A DNA stretch of 21,475 nucleotides, from assembly GCA_937868025.1 (NCBI GenBank), contig CALMLJ010000244.1:1-21475 (forward strand), given 5' to 3'. The notes under the pieces are model-generated. The model was not told where the DNA came from, ran no database searches, and saw only the letters and a list, made by a program, of their open reading frames with translations. Made by a program: the position numbers and the translations under genes. Shown piece by piece: positions 6,856 through 14,100 of this stretch. Each line of letters starts with the position of its first letter. Within the stretch, counting starts at the first letter, position 1. Source of the DNA: an uncultured Acidimicrobiaceae bacterium (GTDB taxonomy: Bacteria; Actinomycetota; Acidimicrobiia; Acidimicrobiales; Microtrichaceae).

Positions 6856-7356
6856 ATGGCGAAAGTACCGGAGCGGCTGGTCGAGGAAGATGGTCCCATG
6901 ACGGTCGCCCAGACCCCAGCGACGTTCGCGCAGTGGTACCCAGACCACGTCAGCGAGCTGGTCCGTCTCGCGTCGCTGCTGGTCGGGTCGAGGGAACTCG
7001 CGTTCGACCTCGTCCAGGACGCCATGGTCGGGGTGTTGAAACACTGGGACCGCATCGACGACATCGACCGCTATTCCCGGCGCGCGGTCGCCAACTCGTG
7101 CCGCTCGCACCATCGGCACGCCGCCGTCGTACGTCGTCATCCACCGGCACCAGACGCATCCGTCGAGCTCGGCGCCAGCGAGTTGAACGACGCGCTGTCG
7201 AAGCTGTCGGTGCGACAACGCCAAGCCGTCGTGCTGCGCTACTGGGGCGACCTTCCCGAGGCGGAGATCGCCGAGATTCTCGGGATTCGACGCGGCTCTG
7301 TCGCGTCGCTCCTGCACCGCGCCCTCGCCGACCTACGCAAGGTGATCGAACTATGA
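6856..7356 (+). CDS. ECF sigma factor (SigE/SigJ-like actinobacterial group)
   Basis: A 166-residue sigma-70 family protein with only regions 2 and 4. Region 2: FAQWYPDHVSELVRLASLLVGSRELAFDLVQDAMVGVLKHWDRIDDIDRYSRRAVANSCRSH. Region 4: LNDALSKLSVRQRQAVVLRYWGDLPEAEIAEILGIRRGSVASLLHRALADLRKVIEL, with a clear helix-turn-helix. It directs RNA polymerase to a small stress regulon. Two starts are possible: ATG 6856 with GAGG 5 nt upstream (annotated), or ATG 6898 with GAGGA about 10 nt upstream, giving 152 residues. The stop overlaps the ATG of the next gene by ATGA, so the two proteins are made together; the partner is a probable anti-sigma factor. Confidence 0.92.
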   Translation: MAKVPERLVEEDGPMTVAQTPATFAQWYPDHVSELVRLASLLVGSRELAFDLVQDAMVGVLKHWDRIDDIDRYSRRAVANSCRSHHRHAAVVRRHPPAPDASVELGASELNDALSKLSVRQRQAVVLRYWGDLPEAEIAEILGIRRGSVASLLHRALADLRKVIEL

Positions 7357-8636
7357 GCAAGCACTCCGGCCGCCCCGTGGACCTCCGAAACACCGATGTG
7401 TCCGACCCTCATCTGAAGACCGAGGCGTGGCTCCGCGAGCGGTTCGCCAACCTCGAAATCAACGACGTCGCATGGCTCCCCGACGTCGGCGCCGTGAGCG
7501 CGAGACTCGCGCGACAGCGCCGCCGTCGACGCATCGCGGTCAGCACCGTTGCATCGTTCGCCATCGCTGCGGCTGCGTTCGTCGTGCTCCCGAACCACTC
7601 GACCCAGGAGATCACTGCGAGCGACACCAGCACGACCGTGCCGGACGACGCGACGTGGTCGTCCACATCATCGAATGGGTTCACGGTGCAGCTCTCGCGT
7701 CGCCCGGCGCCGGACGGTGATCGACTGACCGATGCCGAGCTGGGCAACACGGACTTCATCCCCGTACCCGGCGTTCCGATGCCGGCCGGATGTGTCGTCG
7801 CCGACCTCCTGACGATCGACGTGACCTCGCCCAGTGGCCAGCGCTGGTCGAGCACCTACGCCGAGTACCGAGACCGCACCATGGAGTACGCCGACCGAGC
7901 GGGGGCCGAGGTCCTGGACGCCGCCGGACGACGTCTGTTCTCGACGGACGACCCGTTCGACGTCGCCATCGTGACGGGCCTCCACGCCGGCGATCACCTC
8001 AGCCTGTCCGACACCGGTGACGGCGAGATCACAGCAGCGTCAGATCACGGCGTCGCAGTGCTCGCGGTGGACCCGGCCACCAGCCCCCAACGGTCTTCGC
8101 TCATGCCGACCGTCAACAGCGCCGACGGCGCGGCGCCGACGTCCATCACCGACCGGGTGGAGCTCTACGCCAGCAGGTCGGACGGGACGACGCAGCGGGA
8201 CCCCAACTGTTCCAACCGATCGATCCGTCCCGACGCGGCGCCGGCGACTCCGGAAGAGACCGCAGCAGTGACCGACGCTGTCCACACCACACTTGCCGAG
8301 CTGCCGACCGGCAAGTTCAGCGGGCTCGACCTCGAGGCCGGTGTGCCAGCCCTCGCCAGCACCACCAGCGATGTGGAGGGGGTGCTCGCCGACGCCGCCA
8401 CCCGAGCCCAGGCGTCCAACTACGGATCGTTGCTCAGCCAGCTGGTAGCGTCCGTCTCGGTAGCCCAACACGTCGATCAGGACACACTCGTCGCCCGAGT
8501 GGGCCTGACCATCGCAGGGATGACGTCGACCGTGATCGTCGACCTGCACCGACACGGCGACCGCTGGCAGATCAGTCCCCAGTCCGTTTGCGCCGCGCTC
8601 GTGCTGGCGACGACGCCGTGCCGACCTGCGCCCTGA
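7353..8636 (+). CDS. Membrane-anchored protein, probable anti-sigma partner
   Basis: A 427-residue protein translationally coupled (ATGA overlap) to the ECF sigma factor. Residues 1-60 are cytoplasmic-looking and end in an arginine-rich stop (LARQRRRRR); one hydrophobic helix follows (VSTVASFAIAAAAFVVLP, about 66-83). The remaining 340 residues would be outside, Ser/Thr/Asp-rich with four or so cysteines (PAGC, DPNC, SVCAAL, PCRPAP). Topology and position match the membrane-bound partners of SigE-like ECF factors, which hold the sigma factor until a signal is sensed outside. No zinc-binding HxxxCxxC motif is present, so it is not a ZAS-type anti-sigma. The external domain is not one I recognise. 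Confidence 0.7.
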   Translation: MSKHSGRPVDLRNTDVSDPHLKTEAWLRERFANLEINDVAWLPDVGAVSARLARQRRRRRIAVSTVASFAIAAAAFVVLPNHSTQEITASDTSTTVPDDATWSSTSSNGFTVQLSRRPAPDGDRLTDAELGNTDFIPVPGVPMPAGCVVADLLTIDVTSPSGQRWSSTYAEYRDRTMEYADRAGAEVLDAAGRRLFSTDDPFDVAIVTGLHAGDHLSLSDTGDGEITAASDHGVAVLAVDPATSPQRSSLMPTVNSADGAAPTSITDRVELYASRSDGTTQRDPNCSNRSIRPDAAPATPEETAAVTDAVHTTLAELPTGKFSGLDLEAGVPALASTTSDVEGVLADAATRAQASNYGSLLSQLVASVSVAQHVDQDTLVARVGLTIAGMTSTVIVDLHRHGDRWQISPQSVCAALVLATTPCRPAP

Positions 8637-8715
8637 CACTCCCCTTGAACGCACGTTGCGGACGACAGACGGGCCTCAGCGCCATCTCGGGCGCGCTCGA
8701 GTGGACCCGAGGGGT

Positions 8716-8746
8716 GTCCGGGCCAGAGCGCCGGACCTTGTTCGTT
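8716..8746 (+). terminator. Weak hairpin after the anti-sigma gene
   Basis: GTCCGG (8716-8721) and CCGGAC (8731-8736) form a 6-bp stem with a 9-nt loop, followed by a modestly T-rich CTTGTTCGTT. It is 80 bp after the stop. Weak but in the right place to separate the sigma operon from the GTPase gene. Confidence 0.3.
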
Positions 8747-8769
8747 GCAGGGAGGCCGTGACGCGCCGC

Positions 8770-8775
8770 TAGCGT
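8770..8775 (+). promoter_or_regulatory. TANNNT -10 for the COG0523 GTPase
   Basis: TAGCGT ends 6 nt before the GTG start at 8782 with no Shine-Dalgarno between, suggesting a leaderless transcript. No Zur-like palindrome or cobalamin riboswitch was found in the 145 bp upstream. Confidence 0.4.
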
Positions 8776-8781
8776 CGAGAA

Positions 8782-9726
8782 GTGACCTATCAGGAGCCCG
8801 AGTTCCTGCCCTGGGACGGGCGACGCACGCCGGTCACGTTCATCGGCGGCTACCTGGGAGCGGGCAAGACCACCGCGATCAACGAGGTCATGGCCGCCGC
8901 CGAACACCCGATCGCCGTCATCGTCAACGATGCCGGCGCGATCAACATCGACTCAGCCCTCATCAAGGGGTGCGACGGTGACGTGATCGAGCTGAGCAAC
9001 GGCTGCGTGTGCTGCACCTCGGTCGATGAGATGGGAGCAGCGCTCGACCTCATTCGCTCACGCCCCGAACCGCCCGATCACCTGGTCATCGAGCTGTCGG
9101 GGATCGCCGAGCCCAGCGGGGTGGTTCCCTGGGGGTCCTCCGCCGGGTTCCTGCTCGACGGCGTGGTCACGGTCGTTGCCGCCGATCAGCTGATGGACGA
9201 CGACCTGCCCCGATGGATCCAACTCCACCTCGAGGCCCAGATCGCGGCCGCCGACCTCGTGGTCCTCACGAAGACCGACCTCGTCGATTCGTCCACAGCC
9301 GATGCAGCGCAGTCACGACTCAGGTCACTCGCGCCCGCGTCCCCGGTCATCGACGGCAGCCTCGTCAGGCGGGAGCCGGGAGCGTTGGGACGCTTCCTCG
9401 CGATCGGCGGTCACCGCAACCGCGATGCCGCCGGGGTACCCGGCCCGAGCCTGTTCGACCTGCATCAGACGCACACGGTGCCACTGCGCGACCCCCTGAC
9501 AAGGGCCGACATCGAGGCGCTCGTGTCCGACCTGCGCACATCCTTCGACGGCCGGACGGTCGCACGTGCCAAGGGCATCGTCGAGCTCGTCGACGGGAAC
9601 GGGCCCCGGCTGGCACTCGTGCAGCTGGTCGGTCCTCGCTACGAGATCACGCCACTGTTGCCCAACGAGCATCAGCGGCCGACCGACCTGGTGGTGATCA
9701 CGGTCAGTCCCACTGACCCGGCATGA
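8782..9726 (+). CDS. COG0523 (CobW/YeiR-type) GTPase, metal chaperone
   Basis: A 314-residue P-loop GTPase. Walker A is GGYLGAGKTT (22-31); the metal-binding CxCC motif is NGCVCC (Cys 75, 77, 78); the family's ELSGIAEPSG follows at about 107; the guanine-specificity motif is TKTD instead of NKTD. The C-terminal domain (about 230-310: RAKGIVELVDGNGPRLALVQLVG) matches the usual beta-rich CobW_C part. Members insert zinc, cobalt or iron into target enzymes. Which metal cannot be decided: there is no histidine-rich loop, no adjacent cobalamin gene and no Zur site. The GTG start is supported by the -10 at 8770. Confidence 0.9.
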   Translation: MTYQEPEFLPWDGRRTPVTFIGGYLGAGKTTAINEVMAAAEHPIAVIVNDAGAINIDSALIKGCDGDVIELSNGCVCCTSVDEMGAALDLIRSRPEPPDHLVIELSGIAEPSGVVPWGSSAGFLLDGVVTVVAADQLMDDDLPRWIQLHLEAQIAAADLVVLTKTDLVDSSTADAAQSRLRSLAPASPVIDGSLVRREPGALGRFLAIGGHRNRDAAGVPGPSLFDLHQTHTVPLRDPLTRADIEALVSDLRTSFDGRTVARAKGIVELVDGNGPRLALVQLVGPRYEITPLLPNEHQRPTDLVVITVSPTDPA

Positions 9727-9778
9727 GGAACGGTGCGGGCGGCGAACAGCGCGGCGGAAGCGCAGGCACACACGACGG

Positions 9779-9806
9779 CCGGCTCACGTGCCGGGTTTCG
9801 TTCGTT
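9779..9806 (+). terminator. Hairpin with T-rich tail after the GTPase gene
   Basis: CCGGC (9779-9783) and GCCGG (9790-9794) pair around a 6-nt loop and are followed by GTTTCGTTCGTT. The stem is short, but location between two monocistronic genes and the T-rich tail support a weak intrinsic terminator. Confidence 0.35.
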
Positions 9807-9823
9807 CCGAGAGCGGCGCGACC

Positions 9824-9829
9824 TAGGTT
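9824..9829 (+). promoter_or_regulatory. TANNNT -10 for the ACT-domain gene
   Basis: TAGGTT ends 6 nt before the GTG at 9836. The GAGGAC in between could act as a Shine-Dalgarno if transcription starts further upstream, so leaderless use is likely but not certain. Confidence 0.35.
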
Positions 9830-9835
9830 GAGGAC

Positions 9836-10225
9836 GTGCCGAGTACCACCGACCTTGCTGAACTCATCGCCTCCATGGAACCCCGCCGGCTCGAGGGCGA
9901 GTACGTGTTCGTGACCGTCGACGCCGAGGTGCCCGGCCTGGTCACCCTCGCCACGGTGCAGGAGGTCGAGGGACTGAGTTGCGTCGTCGCACGGTCCGAT
10001 GCCGACCGGCACGGTCTCGCCTACGACTTCGTCGCCGCCTGGATCTCGCTGACCGTCACGTCGGCGCTCGAGGCCGTCGGGCTCACGGCGGCGATCAGTG
10101 CCGCGCTCGCCGCCGAGGACATCAGCTGCAACGTCATCGCCGGCCGGTACCACGACCACCTCCTCGTCCCCCACGACCGAGCAGCCGACGCGCTCGACAC
10201 GCTGCGACGCCTGGCGGCCGGCTGA
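9836..10225 (+). CDS. Tandem ACT-domain protein (COG3602 type)
   Basis: A 129-residue protein of two ACT-like halves. The first (about 1-65) contains LIASMEPRRLEGEYVFVTV and the second (66-129) contains AWISLTVTSALEAVGLTAAISAALAAEDISCNVIAGRYHDHLLVPHDRAADALDTLRRL. This matches the COG3602/DUF2241 plus CASTOR-type ACT layout, thought to bind amino acids as sensors. No catalytic residues are expected. It stands alone between the GTPase and a convergent ATPase gene with 37 bp in between, so its pathway is not indicated. Confidence 0.82.
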   Translation: MPSTTDLAELIASMEPRRLEGEYVFVTVDAEVPGLVTLATVQEVEGLSCVVARSDADRHGLAYDFVAAWISLTVTSALEAVGLTAAISAALAAEDISCNVIAGRYHDHLLVPHDRAADALDTLRRLAAG

Positions 10226-10262
10226 CCGACCTCAGGGGCTCAGCAACCTCAACGGCGCGGCC

Positions 10263-10673
10263 TCAGGGCGCATCGGCCTCCAGTTCGAACCAGACCGTCT
10301 TACCGGGTTCGGAGAGATCGACACCCCACCGGGGTGCGACCCAGTCGACGATCGTGAGCCCGAGACCGGGGCCGTCGTTCTCGAGACCGAATCCTCGATG
10401 CGCGTCGCTCACCTCGACCCGGACGCGCTTGCCGTCAGCGACGACGGCGACCGTGGCCTCCTCACTCCCGGAGTGCAGGGTGGCGACGGTGACGACTTCC
10501 GACACGAGCAGCTCGGCGTGATCGACAAGGGCTCCGTCGGCCACGTGATCGCCGAGGTCGTCCAGCTCGTCGCGAACGAATCGGCGGGCGATGCCAGGGG
10601 CATCGGGGCCGACGGGCACTGATCGACTCACGCCCTCGCATATCGCTTCGGTCTCCAACGTCTCGGTGCTCAT
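10263..10673 (-). CDS. RsbW-like GHKL ATPase, N-box asparagine missing
   Basis: A 136-residue HATPase_c protein of the anti-sigma/serine kinase type (COG2172). ATG 10673 has GAGGGAG about 6 nt upstream. The G1 region is VRVEVSDAHRGFG and the G2 region GPGLGLTIVDWVAPRWGV. The N box, normally SELVTNA, reads SEVVTVA: the asparagine that coordinates Mg2+ is replaced by Val (GTC codon). ATP hydrolysis or kinase activity is therefore doubtful, though nucleotide or partner binding may remain. No anti-anti-sigma (STAS) gene or SigB-type sigma gene is adjacent, so it is an orphan. It may still control the group 2 sigma factor at 21160 or act elsewhere. Confidence 0.82.
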   Translation of the reverse strand: MSTETLETEAICEGVSRSVPVGPDAPGIARRFVRDELDDLGDHVADGALVDHAELLVSEVVTVATLHSGSEEATVAVVADGKRVRVEVSDAHRGFGLENDGPGLGLTIVDWVAPRWGVDLSEPGKTVWFELEADAP

Positions 10674-10718
10674 CGGCCACTCCCTCGTCGCTTCCGGGTG
10701 TCGTCTTCTGATCGACAC

Positions 10719-10744
10719 ATACCCGAACGGAGTGGTCGCGACAC
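10719..10744 (-). promoter_or_regulatory. SigB/SigF-like promoter candidate for the RsbW-like gene
   Basis: On the minus strand GTGT (10744-10741), 16 nt, then GGGTAT (10724-10719) closely matches the GTTT-N15-17-GGGTAT pattern of actinobacterial SigB/SigF. The transcript would start about 10712, giving a 40-nt leader to the ATG at 10673. Two arms CGGGTGTCG and CGACACCCG also flank this region about 35-40 bp apart. Confidence 0.4.
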
Positions 10745-10790
10745 CCGTGGGACCTGAGGGGATCACCTCACCAGCGGCGGGCCGGACGCG

Positions 10791-10824
10791 ACGAGACCCT
10801 CCGAGTGGAGTCGGAGGGTCTCGT
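10791..10824 (-). terminator. Strong 14-bp hairpin terminating the WXG100 transcript
   Basis: ACGAGACCCTCCGA and TCGGAGGGTCTCGT are perfect complements around the 6-nt loop GTGGAG. It lies 39 bp after the WXG100 stop codon and 47 bp before the promoter candidate of the next gene. There is no long U tract, which is common for actinobacterial terminators. The best hairpin in the window. Confidence 0.75.
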
Positions 10825-10862
10825 TCCGGGTCGACCCCGGAGGTTCCCGTGTGGCCGCCGCG

Positions 10863-11129
10863 TCAGCTCTGGCTGACGGCTCGCTGATCGGCGGCCTGGC
10901 GGGCGATCGTGGTCGCCGTGGCCTCCAGCAACGTCTTGAGCTTGGTCAACTGACCACGCAGATCGCCGTTCCACTGGGCCCGGAACTTGTCCGCGTCGCC
11001 GCCCTGCCACCAGGTACCGGTGAGCTGCGCCGAGATCTGCGACTGCATCTGGTCGATGTCGGCCGCCTTCTCCTTGAACTTCGCACCCAGCCGGTCGAGT
11101 TGCTCGACGTCTGCCCCAAGCTGTGCCAT
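10863..11129 (-). CDS. WXG100-family secreted protein (ESAT-6-like)
   Basis: An 88-residue all-helical protein with the WXG turn at residues 41-43 (TWWQGGDADKF) between two amphipathic helices, exactly the WXG100 plan. Such proteins dimerise and leave the cell through type VII secretion. The ATG at 11129 has GGAGG 7 nt upstream and is 12 bp after the stop of the EssC-like ATPase, so they form one operon. There is no tyrosine in the protein, so the actinobacterial YxxxD/E export signal is absent; this is more like Firmicutes EsxA-type proteins or may require a partner. Only one WXG100 gene is in this operon, suggesting a homodimer. A palindrome at 11210-11231 is about 80 bp upstream. Confidence 0.93.
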   Translation of the reverse strand: MAQLGADVEQLDRLGAKFKEKAADIDQMQSQISAQLTGTWWQGGDADKFRAQWNGDLRGQLTKLKTLLEATATTIARQAADQRAVSQS

Positions 11130-11141
11130 CTCATGTCCTCC

Positions 11142-14100
11142 TCAGGATCGTTCGGAGGGCCCCGTGGCCCGCCGCCGAGGAGGAACGTACGACGGCGGTT
11201 CGTCCTCGCCCATGGGGGCCGTCCCCCATGGCGTGTCGCCCGTCGGCAGCGCGTGCGACGCGACGGCGACCTGCACGAGCGACGCGACTCCCCGCTCCAC
11301 CCACTCGCCCCGGCCCGGCGGTACCGGCCGAAGCGAACGTCGAGCGAGACGCACCCCGGCGAGGTCGCCGTCGAGGTCGACGTCGGGTTGCAGCAGGAGC
11401 GCGCGCCGCTCGCGACGCAGTTCGGCGACGAGCCCGCCGTACGCCCGCCGCGCCAGCACCGACTCGGCAGCCGCCACGATCCGCAGGTCGGTGTGCCGCG
11501 TCAGCGCGGCGAGTCGAGCCAGCTCCTCGTCGACCTCGTCGTCGAGGTCGGTCGTGTCGTCCACGAAGATCACCGTCGACGCGCCGTCGGACGAGCCGAC
11601 CGACTCGGCCGCCCGGCGGAGCAGCGGGACGGCGTGCTCCCCGATCCCCACATCTCCCCAGATCGGCGACCGCGACCAGTCCGTCGAGCGGGGCGCGATG
11701 AGGATCGGCCGAACCCGACCGGGCCGCCCTGCGGTGAGCAACGACGCCGCCAAGGATCCGAGCGCGGTCGACCTCCCACTCCGCAACGGCCCGGCGATCA
11801 GGAGGTTCCCGTGCGCAAGGTCGGCCTCCACGGGTCGGAGATCTCGATCCTCGAGACCGATCAACATCGACCCCCACGAGGAACGGTCCCGACAACTCAG
11901 CGCGCCGACCGCCGATGCCTCGATCCGCTCTGGAAGCACTCCGACCGACGGGGCGCGCAGCTCGCCCCAGCGGGCGACCGCTCGGGCAGCTATCGCCTCG
12001 AGTGACCACTCTCCCGAGACCGGGAGGTCGACTGTTTGGACGGCGAGGCCGTCGACGACGGCGCGGCCGGGGGCGTCGACCGTCAGCAACGAGGGGTCGA
12101 CCCCGAGCGACACGACATCGTCGTCGGTCGTCATCGCCATCACCACCCGCCGTCCCGCCGACGCCGCCAGTACCGGCGGGACACCCACCCGGCGCCCTGC
12201 CAAGGTGATCACGAGCACGCCGGCAGCCGGTCCGTCGGCGGCGATGCGGGCAAGCGCTTCGATCGCCGCCCCGCCGTCGAGCCGCTCGGAGCGCCCGGCG
12301 AACCCGGCGAGGTCGTTCACCACGATCAACCGTGTGGGTCCGCGCTCGCCCCGACGAGCGATCGAGGTGCTCAGCTGCCGCAACAACCGGGAGATCCGAT
12401 CGCTGTCGGCAGCGTCCACCACCGAGCCGACGTGGGGCAGCGACGCCAGTCGCCCGAGCGCGCCCGACTCGCCGTCGATCACGTCGATCTGCAGGTCGGC
12501 GGGCGACCGGTCGTTCACGAGGCCGGCCACCATGGCCGAGACGAACCGGACGGGAGCATCGCCGGCGCCATACACGGCCAGCGGCCCCGCACCGAGGTCG
12601 TATCGCATCACGAACTGCGACTGACGGTCGGGATCGTCGGCGACACCCACCACCGCCGTGACCCGCCCATCGGGGCCACCTGCGAGGCGCGTCGACATCT
12701 CGACGCGCCCCGGCAACGGTTCGAGCCACGGTCGACGAGGTGCCGGCTCACCGGAGCGGCCGGCCGCAGCCCTCGCGATCTCGACGAGTCGACACAGGTC
12801 GGTCGGAGCATCGTCGGGCACCGACGCCGCGGGTGCGCCGCCGTCACCCGTCGGCTCGATCCCGAAGTCGTGGACGACAACGTCACGGGATCGGTCGCGC
12901 CCGTCGGGCGCCGGAGTGCGCCCACCACAGAACGCCGTCTGCAGGTGGAGGACGTCGCCCGGCCCGAGGCGAGCCACGGCGCGCCCGGGCCGGGTGCGAG
13001 CGATGGCGGCGGCATCGGGCACCCCCACCAGGTCCGTGCTCTCGTGCAGGTCGGCGACCCGCAGCGCGATCCGGAGGTTCGCGTTGGCCAGGAGATGGTC
13101 GCTCACCACACCTGCGGGACGTTGCGTCGCCAGGACGAGGTGCAGACCGAGCGAGCGACCGCGTCGCGCGAGGTCGATCATGTCCTCCACGAACCCGGGC
13201 ACCTCGGTCGTCAGGGACGCGAACTCGTCGACGACGATCACGAGGCTCGGCGGCGCCCCCGCCGGCTCACGCTCCTCGAGCGTCTCGAGATCCTTGGCGC
13301 CCGCCGCAGCGAGGATCGCCTCTCGGCGTCGGATCTCGGCGCGGAGCGACGTCAGGACCCGGCGCACGAGGTTGCCGTCGAGGTCGGTGACGAGCCCGAC
13401 GGTGTGTGGCAGCGCGGCGCACTCGGCGAACGCGGCGCCGCCCTTGTAGTCCACGAGCAGGAAGTTCACCCGCGACGGCGGGAGGGACAGGGCGAGCGAC
13501 ACGACCATCGTCTGCAACAACTCGCTCTTGCCCGCGCCCGTCGTGCCGGCGATCACGGCGTGCGGGCCGTCGCGGCGCAGGTCCACCGTGGCAATCCCGC
13601 CCGCCGTTCGGCCCAGGCGCGCAATCAGCGGAGCTGGCTGGGCCCACGCCTCGACCACGACGTCGGGATCGAACAGTGCAGCGCTGTCCAGGAGCACGTC
13701 GCCGATGGGCACGGCCGCCGGGAGCCGGCCCGGATCACCGCCGCCGACCGGATCGCGCAACGGCGCCAGGTCGCGAGCCCATCGGTCGGCGTCGGAGCCG
13801 CCGACGAGGTCGACCGAGACGGATCGAACCACATCGCCACTGACCAGGTCGACGACGTCCGCAACCGGCGGCCCGCCGACGAGGCTGCCGGTCCCGACCG
13901 CCTCGACGAGGGTGGACGTCGTCGTCGGGATGTCGGCGCGATGACGGCCGGCCCAGACGACGAACGCTCCGCTGCGGGCGGCATCGGCTGCCAGTTCGGC
14001 CCAGTCCAACAGACGTTCCCCGTCGGCGGCGTCGACCACCACGACGTGTCGGATCCCGGCGTCCGACCGGGTGACCACGGTGTCCGCCCCGATGTCGTGC

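Noticed and set aside
11131..12729. Second minus-strand frame of 532 residues within the EssC-like gene
   Set aside because: Overlaps the true frame, is arginine-rich, and lacks any motif; the real frame has Walker motifs.
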